Shown: one piece after another, positions 6,675 to 16,020 of the stretch | Layout: every line of letters starts with the position of its first letter | Position numbering within the stretch: the stretch's first letter is position 1 | Assembly (NCBI GenBank): GCA_947303755.1 | Contig: CAMYZF010000003.1 | Span: forward strand, 1 to 41,020 | Reading direction: 5' to 3' | DNA: 41,020 nt | From: an uncultured Erysipelotrichaceae bacterium | Lineage (GTDB): Bacteria; Bacillota_I; Bacilli_A; RFN20; CAG-826 | Made by a program: the position numbers and the translations under genes | The notes under the pieces: model-generated | The model's input: only the letters and a program-made list of their open reading frames with translations | Told to the model about the DNA's origin: nothing | Databases searched by the model: none

Positions 6675-8031
6675 ATTTAATATTTTCCTCTAAAGAAGCA
6701 ACTCCATCGTTATTAACGATCACATGGGTTGCTTTTTTCTTGTTCTCTAGATCGTAATCCTTATTAATAAGTAATGTTTCGTTATAGTTTTTATCACGTT
6801 TTTCTAAACGTTTCTTTCTATTTTCTAAAGAAGAATCGACATAAATTATTTTGTCAGCGAAATCATCTAAGTGAGATTCAAATAGAAGTGGAACTTCCAT
6901 CGCTACTTTCGTTTTTGCTTTTTTAATTCTATTTATAATGACATCACTAACAAGGGGGTGAACATATTTTTCTAAACGTCTCTTTTTATTAGGGTTATTT
7001 AAAAGATACTTTCTTAAATAATCTCTATCGATATCTCCGTTTTTGATAACTAATTCAGGAACAATCTTTCTAATGCCGTCTTGAATTTTTTTATCTTTAT
7101 ATAGTTCGTGAGTGATTACATCGGCATCTAAACATTCATATCCAAGTTTTTCAAAAACATTTAAAACAGCGGATTTGCCTGATCCAATTGGGCCAGTAAT
7201 TGCGATAACTTCTTGGATGGTAGGATTTCTTTGACATTTTGGGCAATATGTTGTGCCGCGACCGCCCACAAAAATCTTGCGTAGATGATGGCCACATCTT
7301 ACACAGGTTCCATCTTTCTTTCCATAGACTTTAAGAGAGACCTGGAAATTACCAGAAACACCTTCTTTTGGATGATAGGATTTAATGGTGCTTCCACCTT
7401 GTTCAATAGCCTTTGTTAAGATTTCTCTTGAGGCTTCAAGGATATGGCTACAATCACAAAGATTTACGGTTTTTGCAGGGGTTTCTGGATGAATTCGACA
7501 TTCAAAAAGCACCTCATCTACATAGATATTCCCTAGTCCTGACATGATGCTTTGGTCCAATAAAGCAGTCTTAATGGGAATAGATTTATTCTTAAAGTGA
7601 TCGAGTAAATATTTAGGATCCTTTAACTTAAATGGATCAGGACCAACTTTTGAAAGTGGTTCTTCTTCCATATATTTGTCCTCTGAACTTACTTTTAAAA
7701 TACCGAATTTACGGACGTCGTTATAGACAAGTGATGTTTTATCGCTAAAAGTTAATGACGCGATATCATGTTTTTGATATTTTTCATCTTTATTTCTTAA
7801 GAAATATTTACCTTCCATTCTTAGATGTGAGATAAGAATCTTTTTATTTGAGAAATGGAAGATGATGAATTTGCCGATTTGTTCAAAGCTTTCGATTTTG
7901 CAATTAATTAAATCATTTAGATTTCCTTCGACATTTTTCGCTCTTAAAACATCTACACTAGTGACAGTTTTTCCAAGTGTGAACTCTTTTAGCGTTTCAA
8001 TAACGGTATGTACTTCTGGAAATTCAGGCAT
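6658..8031 (-). CDS. mutM-coaE: Fusion protein: formamidopyrimidine-DNA glycosylase MutM - dephospho-CoA kinase CoaE
   Basis: A single 457-residue frame joins two enzymes. Residues 1-269 are a complete MutM/Fpg. They include catalytic Pro2-Glu3 (MPEFPEV), the helix-two-turn-helix segment SGLGNIYVDEVLF, and a C-terminal zinc finger with Cys243, Cys246, Cys263 and Cys266. MutM removes 8-oxoguanine and formamidopyrimidines from DNA. After only about five linker residues, residues 275-457 form CoaE, the last enzyme of coenzyme A synthesis. It has P-loop GPIGSGKS (280-287), LDADVITHE and VPLLFES. No in-frame ATG, GTG or TTG and no ribosome-binding site occur at the junction (about 7209-7225), so a separate CoaE start is unlikely. 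The two genes are neighbours in many Bacilli and Mollicutes, which makes fusion by stop-codon loss plausible. It starts 2 bases after polA ends and overlaps dnaI tail-to-tail. A sequencing frameshift is possible but would have to preserve both domains exactly. Confidence 0.93.
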   Translation of the reverse strand: MPEFPEVHTVIETLKEFTLGKTVTSVDVLRAKNVEGNLNDLINCKIESFEQIGKFIIFHFSNKKILISHLRMEGKYFLRNKDEKYQKHDIASLTFSDKTSLVYNDVRKFGILKVSSEDKYMEEEPLSKVGPDPFKLKDPKYLLDHFKNKSIPIKTALLDQSIMSGLGNIYVDEVLFECRIHPETPAKTVNLCDCSHILEASREILTKAIEQGGSTIKSYHPKEGVSGNFQVSLKVYGKKDGTCVRCGHHLRKIFVGGRGTTYCPKCQRNPTIQEVIAITGPIGSGKSAVLNVFEKLGYECLDADVITHELYKDKKIQDGIRKIVPELVIKNGDIDRDYLRKYLLNNPNKKRRLEKYVHPLVSDVIINRIKKAKTKVAMEVPLLFESHLDDFADKIIYVDSSLENRKKRLEKRDKNYNETLLINKDYDLENKKKATHVIVNNDGVASLEENIKSTFCR

Positions 8032-8033
8032 AA

Positions 8034-10628
8034 CTATTTTGCATCATACCAAGTATGACCAAATCCTCCATCAACTTCTAATTTAGTATCGAGTTCCATA
8101 GCGTGTTCCATAATATCCTTAATCAAAGGATAGACAATTTCTTTTTCTTCGCTTGGAACTTTAAACAACAACTCATCGTGAATTTGTAAGATTAATTTTG
8201 TTTTTAGTTTCTTTTCTTTTAGAGCATTATCAACTTTTATCATAGCGATCTTGATTAAGTCAGCGGCCGTTCCTTGAATAGGGGCGTTCATGGCCGCTCT
8301 TCTAGCGAATTCTCTAACTTGATAATTCGAGTCGTGAACCTCTCTGAGATAACGTCTTCTTCCTAATAGAGTTGTGACGTAGCCGTCTTTTACAACATTA
8401 GTGGTAATCTTTTGGAAATATTTAGCGATTTCTGGGTAGGCATCATAAAATGATGAAATGATCGATTTCGCATCTTTTACAGAGACACCAATTTGTTCAG
8501 AAAGACCCCAATCAGAGATACCATAAATAATTCCAAAGTTAACAGCTTTCGCTCTTCTTCTTAAATCTGGTGTTGGATTTTCAACATGGAAAACGTTAGC
8601 AGCGGTGGCCGCGTGAATATCTTCTCCAGAGGCAAATACATCTTGAAGCTTTTTACAATTAGACAAGCTAGCAAGAATTCTTAATTCAATTTGCGAATAG
8701 TCTAATGAAAGAATCGAATAATTATCATCTTTGTAATAGAAAGCTTTACGAATTAGTTTTCCCTCTTCGTCTCTAACGGAAATATTTTGTAAGTTTGGTT
8801 CACTTGAAGAAAGTCTTCCAGTTTGCGTTAAGGCTTGATTAAAGATCGCGTGAATCTTTCCATCTCCATAAATATGAGATGATAAACCAGTAACGTAGGT
8901 TGAAAGAAGTTTTGAATATTTTCTATATAATAGAATTTCGGAAACAATTGGATGTTTATTTACTAAAAGTTTTAAAGCGTCAACGGATGTGGTGGTTTTC
9001 TTTCCATCGGATAAACCTAATTTGTTATATAAGATTTCACCGACTTGTTTTGGAGAATCAATATTAAACTCTTCTCCTGCTAAAGAATATATTCTTTCTT
9101 TAATTTGATTAAGCTGAACTTTGAAGTTTTCACCCATTTTTTCTAAGACTTCAACATCTAACGGAAAACCTTCAATTTCCATATCTGCTAAAACACTTGC
9201 GAGAGGGATTTCAACTTCTTGATAAAGTTTTAAGCATTCCAAAGCATCTAAGTCTGAAAGTGCTTTGTTAGCGAACTTATAAGAATAGTAAGCAATCTTA
9301 CACGCTCTTTCAGGATTCGAATTATCAAATAGTGAAAGCGAATCATCTTTCTTAGAAGCGATATTTGCGCCAAAGAAATGCATAACTGAATCAACATTAT
9401 TAACTAGGGTAGAATCGAGAAGATAGGCCGCTAATAAGGCGTCAAAATATAAACCGCTAATTTCGATGCTTTTATGATGCAAGGCAACTTTGATTGCCTT
9501 ATAGTCGTAGCAATATTTTTTTATGCTAGAATCTTTCAAAATTTCCAGCAATTCCTGGTTATCTTTGAATTTTTCTTCGCGAATATAGAATAGTTGGTTG
9601 TTAATTTTTAATCCCATTCCATAGACGACAGCGTCATTATAATTACCTGGTTCAATATCTAAAGCAATCGCAATTTCAGTTGGTTTATTTTTAATCTCGA
9701 GTTTGCTAACTTCGTCAAATTCAATTTCTATATCTTCACTATCTTTTTTAAGAGTAGTTGGAAGTCTATTTATAAATTGTTTTAATTCGTATTTATTGCA
9801 GAAAGCGTTGATCTTATTGAAATCATATCCTTCATAAACAAGATCTTGAGAGGTGAATGGCAAATCAACGTTGGTCAAGATTTTCGCCATTTCATAGCAG
9901 TGTCTTCCTAATTCAGCATTTTCGACGATTGATTCACCAACTTTTGATTTCATAGTTTTGGCGGCTTCAACAATCGCTTCAAATGATCCGTATTCTTGAA
10001 TCAGTTTAACTGCGGTTTTATCACCAACGCCAGGAATTCCTTGGAGGTTATCACTAGCGTCGCCTCTTAAACCTTTGTAATCAATAATTTGAAGTGGTTG
10101 AAAACCATATAATTCTGGCATTGTTTTTTCATTCATAACTACAATGTTAGACATGCCGGTTTTTAAAATATGAATTGAGATATTTTTCTCAATTAATTGC
10201 AAGAAATCACGGTCTGATGTATAGACGATAACTTCGAAATTATCTTTAGCGAGCATCTTTGATGCTGTGCCGCATATATCATCTGCTTCAAAGCCTTCTT
10301 TCTCAAATGTAAAGATATCTAAAGAATGAAGTAATTCTCTAACGATTGGCATTTGAATTTTTAATTCTTCAGGCGCTGGTTTACGATTTGCTTTGTAAGT
10401 CTCATCTTCTTTATGTCTAAATGTTGCTTTTCCTGTATCGAAGCCAACGAATAAAGCGTCACCTTCTTTTAGGCTATGGAGTACTTTGTTAAGCATATTT
10501 GAAAATGCAAAAACAGCATTGGTAGGAGTGCCGTCTTTGGTTCTCATGATTTCGTTTCCACCATATGCGGTGGCGTAATATGCTCTAAAGAGCAAAGAGT
10601 TACCATCAATAATATATGCTTTATTCAT
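8034..10628 (-). CDS. polA: DNA polymerase I with degenerate 3'-5' exonuclease domain
   Basis: PolA fills gaps and removes RNA primers in repair and lagging-strand maturation. The 864-residue product has an N-terminal 5' nuclease domain (about 1-285; IDGNSLLFRAYYA, DRDFLQL, GLRGDASDNLQGIPGVG). A central exonuclease-like domain follows (about 300-470), then a family A polymerase domain with motif A DYSQIELRILA (643-653), the O-helix RRAKAVNFGIIYG (691-703) and motif C QIHDELL. In the exonuclease-like domain, motif I keeps LDIE. The motif II Asp (in CYDYKAIKVAL) and the motif III Asp (in AYYSYKFANKAL) are replaced, so proofreading is probably absent, as in Bacillus Pol I. An AAGGAG site lies 7 bases before the ATG. 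It overlaps the dnaE end by 8 bases, so it is translated from the dnaE-polA-mutM::coaE transcript. Confidence 0.97.
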   Translation of the reverse strand: MNKAYIIDGNSLLFRAYYATAYGGNEIMRTKDGTPTNAVFAFSNMLNKVLHSLKEGDALFVGFDTGKATFRHKEDETYKANRKPAPEELKIQMPIVRELLHSLDIFTFEKEGFEADDICGTASKMLAKDNFEVIVYTSDRDFLQLIEKNISIHILKTGMSNIVVMNEKTMPELYGFQPLQIIDYKGLRGDASDNLQGIPGVGDKTAVKLIQEYGSFEAIVEAAKTMKSKVGESIVENAELGRHCYEMAKILTNVDLPFTSQDLVYEGYDFNKINAFCNKYELKQFINRLPTTLKKDSEDIEIEFDEVSKLEIKNKPTEIAIALDIEPGNYNDAVVYGMGLKINNQLFYIREEKFKDNQELLEILKDSSIKKYCYDYKAIKVALHHKSIEISGLYFDALLAAYLLDSTLVNNVDSVMHFFGANIASKKDDSLSLFDNSNPERACKIAYYSYKFANKALSDLDALECLKLYQEVEIPLASVLADMEIEGFPLDVEVLEKMGENFKVQLNQIKERIYSLAGEEFNIDSPKQVGEILYNKLGLSDGKKTTTSVDALKLLVNKHPIVSEILLYRKYSKLLSTYVTGLSSHIYGDGKIHAIFNQALTQTGRLSSSEPNLQNISVRDEEGKLIRKAFYYKDDNYSILSLDYSQIELRILASLSNCKKLQDVFASGEDIHAATAANVFHVENPTPDLRRRAKAVNFGIIYGISDWGLSEQIGVSVKDAKSIISSFYDAYPEIAKYFQKITTNVVKDGYVTTLLGRRRYLREVHDSNYQVREFARRAAMNAPIQGTAADLIKIAMIKVDNALKEKKLKTKLILQIHDELLFKVPSEEKEIVYPLIKDIMEHAMELDTKLEVDGGFGHTWYDAK

Positions 10629-13600
10629 TTACTAACTCCTTTATATCTTTAACAAGGGTAACGCTAAATTCACCTTTTCTATTTTTGTAGCCATCAATAA
10701 CCACAATGTGATTTTTCTTAAGGGCTTTAGCGGATTTCAAATATGTTTCAGGGAATAAAACTAATTCGATTTCACTAGTTTCATCATAAACGCTTATAAA
10801 GGCCATCGCCTGATTCTTTTTGGTAACAGTCTTACGAATGTTTTTAATGATTGCGAATACTTTAACATCACCCGTTGAATCATCAATTTCTTCAATCTTT
10901 ATAGCTTTACTATCTTTGATTTCTTTTTTGTATTTCTCTAGTGGAGAACCAGAGACCATTAAACCTAATGCTTGGAACTCTTTATCGAGGTTTTCAATTA
11001 AATCATCATTAACGCGTTTAAATTCTGGTTTTGGATATAGGTTTGGATCAAAGGCTAATAAGCCCTGATCATCTAAGGCAAAAGAAGCAAATATCAATGC
11101 GCTTGAAACATTTAATCTAAGCGATGCTCTTGATGATTCTAAAGAATCAAAGCCACCAGCATCAATGATATTCATTAAAGTAACGTTAGACAATTTGTGT
11201 TGTCCCATACGAATGACAAAATCAAACAAGTCATCGAATTTCTTTTTGTTTCTTTCTTCAATAATTTGTGAAGCGATTGTGGAGGAAACACCCTTGATAG
11301 AAGTAAGTGGGAATAATATTTCGTTATTTCTGATTTTAAAGTAGGTATCCGATTCATTTATATCTGGGCAAACAATCTTAATTTTTGCCTTTTTCATTTC
11401 CGCGATTGTGTTGTTGAATTCGTTAGTTGATGCATTCGAAAGAATAGAAGCATAGAACTCAAGAGGATAATGCGCTTTTAAATATGCCATTCTCGCAGAG
11501 AATATCGCATAAACAAAAGCATGTGAACGGTTGAAACCATAGTTAGCAAATTTATAGATAAGTTGATAAACTTCTTCGGCTTCTTTTGGATTAATTCCTT
11601 GCTTGATCGAGCCATCAATAAAGCTTTTCTTTAAGGAAACCATCTTTGAGGAATCTTTCTTTGATACCGCTCTTCTAAAGATATCTGCTTGGGCTAATGA
11701 GAAACCAGCCATCTTTGATGCGATTTGCATAATCTGCTCTTGATAGACGATTTGTCCATAGGTTGGCGCTAAGATTTCTTCTAAGATTTTGGAGACATAT
11801 TGAATCTTTGCACCAGTATTTTTGTATTTCGCGTATTCTTTGATTTGATCCATTGGACCAGGTCTAAATAATGCAAGAATAGCAACAACATCTTCAAAGT
11901 TTTTAATTTTGACAGTTTTAATCGCATTTCTCATGCCAGCCGATTCAAGTTGGAATATACCCATCGTTTTTGCGCTGGCGATAATCTTAATTGCATCTTC
12001 ATCATCATAAGGAATATCTTCTTGTTTGAGGTTGATTCCTTTTGCTTTTAACAGAGTTAAACAATCTTCAACAATTGTGAGGTTTCGTAACGCTAAAATG
12101 TCCATCTTTAAGAAGCCTTGTTCTTCAAGATAGTCTTTTTCAAATTGTTCAACATAGCCTCCATCAAAAGCAGGTGAAAGTGGTATCGCTGTTTCAAGTG
12201 AATCAGCATTTAAGACAATACCTACAGCGTGCAAACTTGCTTGTCTTGGTAAGCCTTCGATTTTTGAAGCAAGTGAAACGATTTCTAAATAATATTTATC
12301 ATCGTTTACTAACGATCTAAAGTTAGCGTTCGTTTTGTATATTTCACGTAGTGAAAGTTTGTCTTCTCTATCCTCTTTGATTAAACGAGTGAACAATTCG
12401 ATATCGCGCTTTTCATAGCCAAAGATTTTGCCAACATCATTTAAGGCTTGTTTAGCGCCAATCTTTTGAATAGCCATAATACGAGCGACTCTTTCGCTTC
12501 CATATTTTTCACGGATATAAGAAACGACATCTTCTCGTTTAACATCGGAGAAGTCGACGTCGATATCTGGCATTGTTTGACGATGTTCGTTTAAGAAACG
12601 TTCAAATAACAAGTTGTGTTCAATTGGATCTGGTACAGTGATTCCCAAGGAATAGGAAACTAACGAACCTGCTGCAGAGCCTCGACCTGGACCGACAGAT
12701 ATATCATTCTTTTTCGCATAGTTAACATAGTCATGAACGATTAAGAAATAATCACTGTAACCCATTTTCTTAATTATATTAAGTTCGTAATCCAATCTAT
12801 CGAGATATTCTTGTGATGTTTTGTTTAGTTTATTTAAGCCATCTAACGCTAGCTTTCTAAGATAATCATCACTAGATAAACCTAAATCATTTTGATATTG
12901 GATTAACTTACCGCGATTCGATAAGAATTCGAATTTAACATAGTTAGCAATCTTATTAGCAAGTTCAATTTCTTCTTTTGTGTATAGTTTTTGAATAGTT
13001 TCTTCGCTTAGAAGGTATTCATTACCAGAACATTTCTTTTCGGTTAAAACTTCTTTGGATTCAACGGCTTCCATCATCTTTAAGATAATGGCATCATCTT
13101 TATTCGCATATTTAACCATTGGGAACGCTACACATTTGTAGTGGTGATTGTCGGCGAATTCGCGCATAAAGTTGACATAGTCAATTTCGCCATTAACTTC
13201 CATACCAAAGAAGAAATATTTAATTCCATTAGTTAGTTTAACCATTTTCTTTGCCAAAGAATCAGGTTCAGAAATATAAACTTTCTTTAAAGCGTCGTTT
13301 TGAATTGGAAGAATAACAACTAATCCATCATTATGTTCTTTTAAAACGCTGAGTTTGAGATTGTTTCTTGAATATTCGTAATTTAGTTTAAGAAGATTTC
13401 GATAGCCTGCTTCATTTAAGACGATGAAAGTGAATAACAAATTATCAAAATAAAAATCTTCGCCGACAATTGGCTTGATGTTTGTTTTTTGACAAGCGTG
13501 AACAAAAGATGGTACACCACTTAATGTTTGATAGTCAGTTATAGCGGTCGCAGTGCAACCAAGTTTCTTTGCACGTTCAACATACTGGTCAACTTTTAAA

Positions 13601-13653
13601 CCAGATTTCTCAAATGAGTAGCCTGAATAAACGTGTAAAAACGGGAATGACAT
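10621..13653 (-). CDS. dnaE: DNA polymerase III alpha subunit, DnaE type
   Basis: This is a family C replicative polymerase subunit. In Firmicutes, DnaE extends primers for the main polymerase PolC. At 1010 residues it is short compared with about 1100-1160 for typical DnaE. It has an N-terminal PHP domain (1-200), a palm with GPGRGSAAGSLVSY (321-334) and PDIDVDF (362-368, catalytic aspartates), LKMDIL for the third acidic residue, a helix-hairpin-helix region, and a C-terminal OB-fold (about 925-1010). The PHP metal site is degenerate: the usual HxH near the N-terminus reads HVY, so no proofreading activity is expected from it. The ATG has no ribosome-binding site; a TAAAAT hexamer ends six bases upstream, suggesting a leaderless mRNA. 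It is the first gene of dnaE-polA-mutM::coaE. Confidence 0.96.
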   Translation of the reverse strand: MSFPFLHVYSGYSFEKSGLKVDQYVERAKKLGCTATAITDYQTLSGVPSFVHACQKTNIKPIVGEDFYFDNLLFTFIVLNEAGYRNLLKLNYEYSRNNLKLSVLKEHNDGLVVILPIQNDALKKVYISEPDSLAKKMVKLTNGIKYFFFGMEVNGEIDYVNFMREFADNHHYKCVAFPMVKYANKDDAIILKMMEAVESKEVLTEKKCSGNEYLLSEETIQKLYTKEEIELANKIANYVKFEFLSNRGKLIQYQNDLGLSSDDYLRKLALDGLNKLNKTSQEYLDRLDYELNIIKKMGYSDYFLIVHDYVNYAKKNDISVGPGRGSAAGSLVSYSLGITVPDPIEHNLLFERFLNEHRQTMPDIDVDFSDVKREDVVSYIREKYGSERVARIMAIQKIGAKQALNDVGKIFGYEKRDIELFTRLIKEDREDKLSLREIYKTNANFRSLVNDDKYYLEIVSLASKIEGLPRQASLHAVGIVLNADSLETAIPLSPAFDGGYVEQFEKDYLEEQGFLKMDILALRNLTIVEDCLTLLKAKGINLKQEDIPYDDEDAIKIIASAKTMGIFQLESAGMRNAIKTVKIKNFEDVVAILALFRPGPMDQIKEYAKYKNTGAKIQYVSKILEEILAPTYGQIVYQEQIMQIASKMAGFSLAQADIFRRAVSKKDSSKMVSLKKSFIDGSIKQGINPKEAEEVYQLIYKFANYGFNRSHAFVYAIFSARMAYLKAHYPLEFYASILSNASTNEFNNTIAEMKKAKIKIVCPDINESDTYFKIRNNEILFPLTSIKGVSSTIASQIIEERNKKKFDDLFDFVIRMGQHKLSNVTLMNIIDAGGFDSLESSRASLRLNVSSALIFASFALDDQGLLAFDPNLYPKPEFKRVNDDLIENLDKEFQALGLMVSGSPLEKYKKEIKDSKAIKIEEIDDSTGDVKVFAIIKNIRKTVTKKNQAMAFISVYDETSEIELVLFPETYLKSAKALKKNHIVVIDGYKNRKGEFSVTLVKDIKELVNE

Positions 13654-13659
13654 ACTGAT

Positions 13660-13688
13660 ATTTTATCAATTTTAGCTATTTCTATAAA
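13660..13688 (-). promoter_or_regulatory. Probable leaderless promoter of dnaE
   Basis: On the minus strand, -35-like TTTATA (13683-13688), a 17-base spacer and -10 TAAAAT (13660-13665) are followed by six bases and then the dnaE ATG. Normal -10 to start-site spacing would put the first transcribed base at or next to the A of the start codon. No ribosome-binding site is present. Confidence 0.6.
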
Positions 13689-13689
13689 G

Positions 13690-13720
13690 AAAAAAGGTAT
13701 CAAATTTTGAAACCTTTTTT
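13690..13720. terminator. Bidirectional-looking terminator between nrnA and dnaE
   Basis: A long imperfect palindrome: AAAAAAGGT (13690-13698) pairs with ACCTTTTTT (13712-13720), and inner TCAAA/TTTGA arms add to the stem. It is flanked by A and T runs and would end the ackA-nrnA transcript on the minus strand upstream of the dnaE promoter. The rest of 13721-13815 shows no gene. Confidence 0.8.
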
Positions 13721-13815
13721 AATATTGAAATATCTTTGATTTTCGAGCGTTAATTTTTGGTTTGTATTAAACTTGTCTAAATTAGCAACTTATCCAGGAT
13801 TTGCCGGAGATATTG

Positions 13816-14799
13816 CTATTTAAACATCGCATCTAAATCATCCAATAAGCTCTTTAATTCGTCGAGGTTTTTAAGCTTCAAACCACTGGCTTGAGCATGA
13901 CCTCCTCCATTATATTTTTCGGCGATATGAGAGATATCGATTCCACCTGATCTTAGCGAAACCCTCCAGTTACCTTTCTTAACGTCTTCAGTAACACTTA
14001 ACCAAGCGTTGATGCCGTCAAGATGAGCGAATAAGTTAACATTATCCTTTCCTCTAATAGCTGGAAGATTGAATCTTTTGAGGGTTGCATCATCCAAAAT
14101 GTAATAAGCGACGCCATGTGGAGTGATTTGATAATGTCTAAGAATATAACCAGTAACTTCGAGGTCTTCTAGTTTTTGGTTATACATATCAGCGTAGATT
14201 TCAGTTATGTTGATACCGCATTCTAGTAATTTTTGAGCAATATAGAAGGTGTGAGTTGTGGTGGAACCGTATAAGAAACGGCCAGAATCGCCAACTATTG
14301 CTTTGTATAGATTTGTTGCGCATTCTTTACCTACTTTGTATTTCTTTGGGAAAGAGAAGAACATATTAGCGATCAACTCACCCGCCGCGGCCATCGATTC
14401 ATCAACTATAGATAAATCTCCGAATGGTTCAACTTCTGGATGGTGATCAATTTTGATTAAGAAATCGGCTTTATCGGCTCTTTCATCACAAATTCTATCT
14501 AAATTAGATAGGTCAAGAACAATTCCAAGGAATGGATGATTAAACCATTCGTCAGGAATTTCTTCCATTTTGACGAAGCATTGTCCAGTTAGTGTGACAT
14601 GATTATCGCCGACATAAACAACACTTTTGTTTGGAAAATTATCTTTGATGAAATGGACAAAACCCATTTGGGAGCCTAACGCATCATAGTCAGGATGATC
14701 GTGTCTAAAAATGGCGATGCGGTCATATTCTTTGATTTTTGCTAGAACTTCACCGTATTTATGTTCGTAGGTTTGATTTCTTTCTTCTAATATATTCAT
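13816..14799 (-). CDS. nrnA: DHH/DHHA1 phosphoesterase, NrnA-type oligoribonuclease/pAp phosphatase
   Basis: NrnA-type enzymes degrade 2-5 nt RNA fragments (nanoRNA), and many also hydrolyse 3'-phosphoadenosine 5'-phosphate. The 327-residue product shows the DHH-family metal-binding motifs: RHDHPDYDALGSQ near residue 45, then DHHPE in LIKIDHHPEVEPFG. It ends with the DHHA1 substrate-binding motif GGGHAQASGL. I start at the ATG at 14799 (MNILEERNQTYE) because it follows the ackA stop codon by one base; the open frame extends 13 residues further, into ackA. There is no strong ribosome-binding site, so translational coupling to ackA is likely. A related c-di-NMP phosphodiesterase (GdpP-type DHH) is excluded by the lack of membrane and GGDEF domains. 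Confidence 0.9.
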   Translation of the reverse strand: MNILEERNQTYEHKYGEVLAKIKEYDRIAIFRHDHPDYDALGSQMGFVHFIKDNFPNKSVVYVGDNHVTLTGQCFVKMEEIPDEWFNHPFLGIVLDLSNLDRICDERADKADFLIKIDHHPEVEPFGDLSIVDESMAAAGELIANMFFSFPKKYKVGKECATNLYKAIVGDSGRFLYGSTTTHTFYIAQKLLECGINITEIYADMYNQKLEDLEVTGYILRHYQITPHGVAYYILDDATLKRFNLPAIRGKDNVNLFAHLDGINAWLSVTEDVKKGNWRVSLRSGGIDISHIAEKYNGGGHAQASGLKLKNLDELKSLLDDLDAMFK

Positions 14800-14800
14800 T

Positions 14801-15997
14801 TTATTTTTTAAGGTAATAAGCGTAAGTGTCGCGAGCAATCATTACTTCTTCATCAGTTGGAATTACGACAACTTTGATCTTGGAATCAGGTGTTGATAAC
14901 ACAACTTCTTCTCCGCGTTTTGAGGCATTGAGTTTCTTATCGATTTTGATGCCTAACGCTGGAGCGATTTCATCACAAACTTGCTCTCTGGTGAGGGTGG
15001 AATTTTCACCGATTCCAGCGGAAAAAATGATTAAATCTGCGCCGCCTAAACGGACAAAATATTGACCGATAAAATCAGCGATACGTCTAATAAATAGGCG
15101 ATTAGCAAGAATTGCTCTCTTGTTTCCTTCAGAACATGCTTTTAAAACATCTCTGGAGTCATTAGAGATTCCGGAGACACCGAGGAAGCCTGATTGTTTG
15201 TTAAAAATTTGATACATTTCTTCGACTGATTTTCCAGTACATTTGCAGAGGTAATTCATGACCGATGGATCTAAGTCACCAGTTCTTGTTCCCATCATGA
15301 TACCACCGAGTGGAGTTAAACCCATTGAGGTAGCGATACATTTTCCATCTTTAACAGCGGTGATGGAAGCGCCAGAACCGATATGGCAAACAATCATTCT
15401 TGGATGTTCGATGCCTTTAACGTATTTAAGACCAACTTGTGATAAGTATTTGTGAGATGTGCCATGCGCACCATATCTTCTACAATCATATTTTTCAGAA
15501 TATTCATATGGAATTGGGAAGAGATAGTCTTCTTCAGACATTGTCTGATGGAAGGCTGTATCAAAGACAGCAACATTAACTGAATCTGGAAGAATCTTCT
15601 TGAACGCTCTAAAGCCAACTAAGTGAGCTTTGTTGTGAAGCGGTGCAAGTGGAATCAAAGATTCAATCTTATCTTCTGTGTCTTTATTAAATAATTCAGA
15701 CTTAGAGAAATACTTACCACCTTGAACGATGCGGTGACCACAGGCAACAATTTCATCCATTGATTTGACTATGCCTTTATCAATGAGAGCTTTCACTAAT
15801 AATTCGACCGCTGCAGCGTGATCTAATATTGGAAGGACTGTTTTTTCTTCTTGTCCATTCCATTTGATACCAAATATTGCGTCTTCATGACCAATACGTT
15901 CTGCGTTTCCAGAACAAAGAACCTTTTCTTCTGGCATTTCATAAAGCTTGAATTTTAAGCTTGATGAACCAGCGTTAACTGCCATTACTTTTGCCAT
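14801..15997 (-). CDS. ackA: Acetate kinase
   Basis: AckA interconverts acetyl phosphate plus ADP with acetate plus ATP, providing ATP in fermentation. The 398-residue length is normal. It begins MAKVMAVNAGSSSLKFKLYE, the family's N-terminal phosphate-binding signature. It also contains VFDTAFHQTMSEEDYLFPIPY (second signature, catalytic Asp), the HGTSH histidine, and GIGENS near the C-terminus. The ribosome-binding site AAGAGG lies about 9 bases upstream. No phosphotransacetylase gene is adjacent. A good promoter (16021-16049) and an upstream CcpA/LacI-like palindrome fit the carbon control known for ackA in Bacillus. It is co-transcribed with nrnA. Confidence 0.97.
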   Translation of the reverse strand: MAKVMAVNAGSSSLKFKLYEMPEEKVLCSGNAERIGHEDAIFGIKWNGQEEKTVLPILDHAAAVELLVKALIDKGIVKSMDEIVACGHRIVQGGKYFSKSELFNKDTEDKIESLIPLAPLHNKAHLVGFRAFKKILPDSVNVAVFDTAFHQTMSEEDYLFPIPYEYSEKYDCRRYGAHGTSHKYLSQVGLKYVKGIEHPRMIVCHIGSGASITAVKDGKCIATSMGLTPLGGIMMGTRTGDLDPSVMNYLCKCTGKSVEEMYQIFNKQSGFLGVSGISNDSRDVLKACSEGNKRAILANRLFIRRIADFIGQYFVRLGGADLIIFSAGIGENSTLTREQVCDEIAPALGIKIDKKLNASKRGEEVVLSTPDSKIKVVVIPTDEEVMIARDTYAYYLKK

Positions 15998-16020
15998 ATT
16001 AAAACCTCTTTTCGTTAAGA

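Noticed and set aside
13785..13800. TTATCCAGG as a DnaA box upstream of dnaE
   Set aside because: It has mismatches at conserved positions and stands alone; not counted.
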